Source: Haplomitrium mnioides
Taxonomy: Eukaryota > Marchantiophyta > Haplomitriopsida > Calobryales
Assembly: GCA_049999725.1 (NCBI GenBank)
Contig: JBNGIS010016768.1
Location: forward strand, 1 to 24,861
Length of the DNA: 24,861 nt
Reading direction: 5' to 3'
Shown here: piece by piece, positions 20,371 through 24,861 of the stretch
Layout of the letters: each line of letters opens with the position of its first letter
Numbering within the stretch: the stretch's first letter is position 1
Translations under genes and position numbers: made by a program
The notes under the pieces: model-generated
What the model was told of the DNA's origin: nothing
Database searches by the model: none
Seen by the model: the letters and a program-made list of their open reading frames with translations, nothing else

Positions 20371-21210
20371 AGTGGGAGTTATTGTTAAAAACTACAAGAA
20401 GATGTATTTTTTAGTCTTGTTTGAGTACAATTGACTGTTAGTGATAGTGAGTATCATTTTTTTCCATTCGAGATGGTACTCTCTATAAAATACATCAAAT
20501 ATATGTTTCACAAGATGATATGTTTTGAATGGCTTGTTTACAAGAAGCACATAGCATTCCTATCTTGGAGTAGATAAAACCATAGAGTTACTTCAGCTCA
20601 CTTGGTGGTGGCCAAATTTGGCTCAAGATATTTGTGGTTTTGTTCGTTTGTGTGAAAGTTTCTATTGAAACAAAGCTTCAAATCAAAAACCATTGGGACT
20701 TCTTGAGCCACTACCAATTCCTACTACTTGATGGGAACATGTAAGTTTGGATCTTGTCACTTCACTTCTGACTACACTTCGTGGGTTTACAACCATTTTG
20801 GTAATTGTGGACAAGCTCAACAAGCAGATTCACTTAGCATCGGTAGTGGATACAGTAGATGTTCTACAACTCACAAAAGTTTACTTTGATATTGTCTTTC
20901 ATCATCATGGAATACCTTAGGTGTCAATATCTAATAAGGATTTGTGTTTCACTAGAAATTTTTGGTGAGAGCTATTCAAACTTCTAGGAACCAAGCTCTC
21001 TATGTGTACTACTTATCATCTCCAAGCAGATGGGAAAATGGAGCATGCTAATCACATTGTGGAGGACATGCTTCATGCGCTCATCAATGTTCATCACATT
21101 GATTGGGATAGTTTCTTACCGGCTGTGGAGTTTGCCTACAACAACTCCAAACAAGCAAGTATTAGGTTTTATTCTTTCTTTCTTAATTTGGGTCAACATT
21201 CTCTAGTTCT

Positions 21211-21925
21211 GTGAAGGTATGAGATGGTTTGAAAGAATTTAAATGAGATTAGAACACTATCATAGAATGTAATGCATTATGATAAAGTATGGAGAAGATT
21301 TAGAAGTTACTAAAGGAAACATAGATTTGATCAATTTTCTTCAATATGTATAGATATGAGTACAAAGTAAATTGTGTTCTTATTAAAAATATGTAGAAGC
21401 TGATATTTTATAGAGGGATATAATATTGCTCAAGTAACTAGTAAAAATTTATAGAAATGAAAAAGCTCCTGTAAACTGGAAGCTATAACCGGTCAAAGTT
21501 ACAAAAGTGAGCTGCAGAAAAGTCAAAACCGAGAGTATCTACAAATTACAAAATACAAATATTATTATATGAGTAAAATCATTACTTAGCNNNNNNNNNN
21601 GAGACTTGGGAGTGAGAGACCTTTGGAGAAGCGCTTGGAGGAGCTACCTTAAAGACTCATTAAAGAGAAAACACTTGAGGAGTATTTTTTCATAAAGTGA
21701 GGAGTGTGTTGAGAGTTAGAAGGATGAGAGAAATAGTGTCTTGTATGAGAGCATTTGAAGTAAAGAGTTGAGGATTTCCACAATATTTTTGTATTGAGTA
21801 TTCTTCTTTTGTAGACTTTGTTGTGTATTGATGATTGCAGCCACACTTCAACCTACCTCTCATATTCAATGTGCACTCAACATCAAAGTCACATGAGGAG
21901 AAACTGGCATAGCTTCTAGCTTCAC
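21211..21925. mobile_element. Nested insertion in the integrase, 6-bp target duplication
   Basis: The hexamer AGTTCT occurs at 21205-21210 and again at 21926-21931, exactly bounding the insert. The insert starts GTGAAG and ends CTTCAC, a perfect 6-bp terminal inverted repeat. Taking out the insert and one hexamer leaves the integrase frame continuous. There is no coding sequence of note inside. The TGAAG...CTTCA inner ends would fit a short solo LTR, but a 6-bp duplication and lack of other LTR signals leave the class open. The true length is unknown because of the N run inside. Confidence 0.85.
21591..21600. other. Assembly gap (10 N)
   Basis: Ten N bases inside the nested element. A fixed-size placeholder is likely, so the missing sequence could be much longer, for example the interior of a full element between two repeats. 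Confidence 0.97.
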
Positions 21926-22489
21926 AGTTCTTCATGGTTTGCTTTCTCTTTTTTCTTCCAATGTTCCAAGTATTTCTACCTTTTTGTCTCATTTATCTTC
22001 TCCTTTGCAAGATGCTTGCAGCCATTTTATTGTTGCTCAAAATCAACAAAAACAATATGCTAATAGCTGTCATCATGACTGCTCTTATGTTTAAGATAAC
22101 CAAGTTATGTTATCTACTCATGATCTCCCATTGTCTTTAGATACTAAAGTTCGTAAGTTATCTTGTGCTTGGAAGAGTCCTTTGTCATGTCTCTAAACTC
22201 AAGCCTTTTGTTCCTAGTCTATCTTCGTTTCCAAATCGTGTTCAAACTCCCATTTTGACTATTGTTCTTGATGATCATATAGAATTTGAAGTAGATTGCA
22301 TTTTGGTGAAAAGAGTTATCAAATGAAGGCGACATTCATAAGTTCAATACAATGTTTTGTAGAAAGGCTACCCACTTTATAATGCTATTTAGGAACGTTA
22401 TTCAAACCTTGAGAATGCTCAAGAGGCCATTCAAATACTTGAAAGTTGCAGCAATGATGAGAACGTCATCGATTAGTAGGTGGAAATTA

Positions 22490-22866
22490 TGTAATAGTAC
22501 AAGCACGATGTTGTGCTATTAATAAAAAAATAGACAAAAGTGAAGGAAGTGGTAGAGGGTCACTTTTAGGGTTGAGATAAGATTACTTGCCTTCAAAGTT
22601 ACTTTTAGAGTTTTGGGGTTGAAATTAGAAGTGACTTGTAAGTGAAGAAAGAGGGATCATACCCTCTTCTCTTGTATAAATAGGAGGGCTTCATAGCCCC
22701 ACTTCTCATTATGGAGTTTCTCTCAATTTGGTTTGGCTCTTTGGTTGCTTAGCTTTGGCTAACACTCTTGGCTTGTGTTTTCTTATTGGCTTCGAGTTAT
22801 ATAACTCTATTGGAGTTATCTTGAAGTTGTTACTTGTTTGGAAGTTGGCTTTTGAGTTCATTTACA
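22490..22866 (+). repeat. 3' LTR of the chromovirus
   Basis: It starts TGTAATAGTACAAGC and ends TTCATTTACA, aligning with the 5' LTR. It has a single copy of the GTTGAAATTAGAAGTGACTT phrase that is doubled in the 5' LTR. The purine tract before it (GTAGGTGGAAATTA) is a weak polypurine tract. The many single-base differences between the LTRs point to an old insertion. Confidence 0.92.
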
Positions 22867-23860
22867 AGAGTCATTGTTTAACATCAAAAAGGCTAATGGC
22901 TTTAGAGATTTACTTTGGAGTCTAAATAGGCAAGATCTCCAAGTTTTGACCTAGAGTCTCCCAAATAAAAGGTTTTGAGTTCTACAAAAAAGTCTTTGAG
23001 TGGTATAGAATCTAAGTTCTACATGGTAGATTTGTATGTAGAAGGTTGAGGGTTGTATATCAAAGTTGGTAACTGTGGAAGGCTTCGACTTCCACACCAA
23101 AGTCTATGCACACATATGAACCCGAGTTCAACATCTAGGCATCCAACAACAAAGACTATGTTGAGCCTAGGTTTAAAGTTTTGCAACATAGTCTATATGT
23201 GTATGAGCTTTTGACTTAGGCTTCAAAATCTATGCTCGCATAGAGTTCAAACTTTTTATCTGAGTCTAGATGCACTTAAGGTTCCTTTTTTTGCAGCAAA
23301 CTCTAGACTTGCTTGCGATTAGGTTTTCTAAATCAAAATCTAAGAGTAAAATGGGTACAAAGCTCTTAATCATATTCAAGCACGCAAAATTTTTCAAGTT
23401 TTACGTCAAAGTCTTTACAAGCAAAGGATTAAGTAGTCGATTTAGGCAAACACTTCAACAATACCAAAACATTAAAATCTTTTGGAAAACAATAAAAAAA
23501 CAAAGAATAGAATTATATTTTGGATCAAAAAATTTTCAAAAACAAAATTAAAATTATGACTAAATGTTTAAGTTTCATTCTTAGAAGATAAAAATGAACT
23601 TGCAATATTTTACACTAAAAAGTTCAAGGTGGCATAAAAATTCAAAAAATTTCTTGATAACATTCTCAGGTACTTCATAAAATAATAAATTTAAATTAAA
23701 ATATAAACTGAAAGTATACAATAAACAATAGCATTTGTTAATAACTTTAGTCCCTCGTATCAACTTCTTTAGATTAAGCTTCAGAAGATGAATCAAGATT
23801 AATACGACCTGCCTCAATGTCAGTAACATTGATTGAATCTCTTCAAACATGTCAAGATTA
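22867..23860 (+). other. Copy C part 2: continuation of the inverted flank
   Basis: It continues the alignment with the reverse complement of about 10520 down to 9365. Shared phrases include ATCAAAAAGGC, ATCTCCAAGTT, GAGGGTTGTA, GTGGAAGGCTTCGA, AAATGGGTACAAAGCTCT, GACTTTAGTC, CAACTTCTT and CATTGATTGAATCTCTTC (near 23827). Where copy B carries the ordered 52-bp array, this copy has only scattered cores (23100-23250). Similarity stops near 23850, just where the coding part of copy B would begin, so copy C has no gene body in this window. Confidence 0.8.
23080..23260. repeat. Dispersed palindromic cores in copy C
   Basis: AAAGTCTATGCACACATATG (near 23100), CATAGTCTATATGTGTATG (near 23188) and AAATCTATGCTCGCATAG (near 23224) are versions of the family core without regular spacing. 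They sit at the position of the 52-bp array in copy B, so tandem expansion there happened in B or was lost in C. Confidence 0.6.
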
Positions 23861-24861
23861 ATTTCTATCTATCTTTTGAACTCAAATAGATTTTTTAATG
23901 GTAGCTAGAGTGGTTTTCTTCAATTGGTTTTATTGTGTGAGAAGAAAATCAAAAGAAAAAATTTTAATTTGTGTTACATCAAGTACATCAGTATGAAACA
24001 TGGATTTTTGTTTTCCTTCCTTTTTGTTGCTGCTATTTTTCTAGAAAGTATTGTTGAGAGAATGCATCTTCAACCTAACAAGCAAACCATTGAACACGTA
24101 CTTGTTTTGGGTTGGGAGGTTCTTTCTCATCAAATGACAAAGCTTTGAGGACTTTGACAATCCAAAATGATTTGCTATTTGGATTGAGTGATGCAACAAC
24201 ACAAATAAACATTTTGGCTTTCAACTTATGTAGGCTGCCAAATTTGTGTTTGTATCTAGTGTTATGTGAAACAGTCCTTTCTTGCAATGTAGGTGCTCAA
24301 TTATAGATTGCTCGACATGTAGAAATGTCGTAGCACAGCAGCAGCACTCCAACCCCAAAAACAACAACCCAAGATTGAACCACGCAAGATCTATATAGAA
24401 ATCTGCTCTTAATCCACTTTTACCAACTTTCCAGATTCTTTAAAGAGTTCTGAAACTGCACTCTATCAGTTTAGAGATGGACCTCTCTCCACTCTAGGAC
24501 TGACAACCTTCCTCCACAAAACCAACACAAATAAACTACTACTACTACTACTACTATAATAGAACAAAAGCCAAGAATTACTCAAATTGTATGACTGGCA
24601 CTTCCAGGATAAGAAAGCTGATGTACAGGCTTATTTTAAACAGAAGCTGAATCAGAGAAATTCACAAGCAACCAGTTCCCCAACTTACTAGGAACTCTCA
24701 AACCAACACTCCAGTGCCTACCTTCATTACAACATCTCACTTCCCTCAAACTAGATACTCAAGCTACTCCAACCCAATATATCCCAAAGCTTCGATGCTG
24801 AGAACTCAGTTATGGAACGACCCTCCTGATCTCACATCCAACTGTTGTTCCTCCAACCACC
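23861..24861. other. Unassigned 3' stretch
   Basis: No gene was recognised. A 74-codon frame at 23924-24148 contains a hydrophobic run (FLFSFLFVAAIFL) but has no homologue I know, and the opposite strand is open over the same bases, so I do not call it. After about 24300 base composition becomes C- and A-rich on this strand, suggesting another element or a decayed transcript on the opposite strand. Confidence 0.3.
24535..24555. repeat. (ACT)7 microsatellite
   Basis: Seven perfect ACT triplets. Confidence 0.95.

Larger units (their letters stand above)
20735..22460 (+). pseudogene. Chromovirus integrase with chromodomain, split by a nested insertion
   Basis: The catalytic core begins near 20740 (WEHVSLDLVTS, first Asp kept). 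The second Asp block reads SNKDLCF near 20925, with Asn where SDRD is usual. The Glu block ADGKMEHANHIVEDML is open (21024-21072). Reading continues to 21210, where a foreign element intervenes, and resumes in frame at 21932 with the C-terminal region (NVPSIS, about 21960; QKQYANS, about 22045; LSTHDLPLSLDTKVRKLSC, about 22109). The chromodomain follows at 22265-22460 (EFEVDCILVKRVIK, KGYPLYNAI, RYSNLENAQEAIQILES) with several stops. The chromodomain places it among chromoviruses, whose integrases target heterochromatin marks. Confidence 0.85.
17138..22866 (+). mobile_element. Ty3/gypsy chromovirus, inactive, inserted in copy C
   Basis: A complete-length but dead LTR retrotransposon: 5' LTR, primer site for initiator tRNA-Met, gag, protease, RT, RNase H, integrase and chromodomain in the Ty3 order, then 3' LTR. 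Every domain has stops, frameshifts or lost key residues, so it cannot move itself. The flanking pentamers (GAAGT at 17133-17137, AGAGT at 22867-22871) are only an imperfect target duplication. The host sequence on both sides is continuous homologue of the copy B flank, which independently fixes the insertion limits. An internal nested element lies in the integrase. Confidence 0.9.

Noticed and set aside
23924-24148. Possible small secreted protein with hydrophobic run
   Set aside because: The opposite strand is open over the same bases and there is no supporting splice site, homologue or repeat of the pattern.

Overview
The window looks like repeat-dominated nuclear DNA of a land plant. It is AT-rich, has GT-AG type introns, Ty3/gypsy (chromovirus) and Ty1/copia remnants, solo LTRs and several minisatellite families. 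No intact host gene, tRNA or rRNA was found. I cannot tell from sequence alone whether the host is a fern, lycophyte, bryophyte, gymnosperm or angiosperm.

The most unusual content is a degraded multi-exon gene family, present twice with coding sequence. Copy A is on the + strand (about 1040-4065) and copy B on the - strand (about 9379-5987). Translations of the two align from end to end: an N-terminal part with Lys/Arg-rich stretches, a ParB/sulfiredoxin-like domain (GGNHS motif in B), a middle helical part, and a C-terminal beta-class amino-methyltransferase-like domain (DIPY motif, then LDLCFGSG, then a VEYD strand in B). ParB plus N4/N6 DNA methyltransferase is an architecture known from phages and bacteria, so its presence in intron-containing plant repeats is the main discovery candidate. 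Both copies carry stops and frameshifts.

An intron at the same place in both copies carries a 24-bp tandem repeat whose unit is almost wholly a palindrome (core ATGCGCGCAT). It is about 21 units long in B (7290-7812) and a remnant of a few units in A. The same core recurs in arrays of different period: 24 bp at 640-960, about 37 bp at 5380-5700 and exactly 52 bp at 10055-10314. A palindromic array inside a gene for a ParB-like protein invites a parS-like or methylation-target hypothesis. That hypothesis is inference only.

The 5' flank of copy B (9380-11250) recurs in inverted orientation as copy C (16459-17137 continued at 22867-23860). Copy C is split by a 5.7-kb chromovirus (17138-22866) with two LTRs, a tRNA-Met type primer site, damaged gag-protease-RT-RNaseH-integrase and a chromodomain. 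Inside its integrase sits a further nested element (21211-21925), flanked by a perfect 6-bp target duplication and containing a 10-N assembly gap. Between copies B and C lie a solo LTR of the same chromovirus family (11998-12439, - strand), the 3' end of a copia element (about 13465-14340) and four degenerate tandem units of about 0.5 kb (14400-16455). The ends of the window (1-600, 23861-24861) hold nothing I can identify.
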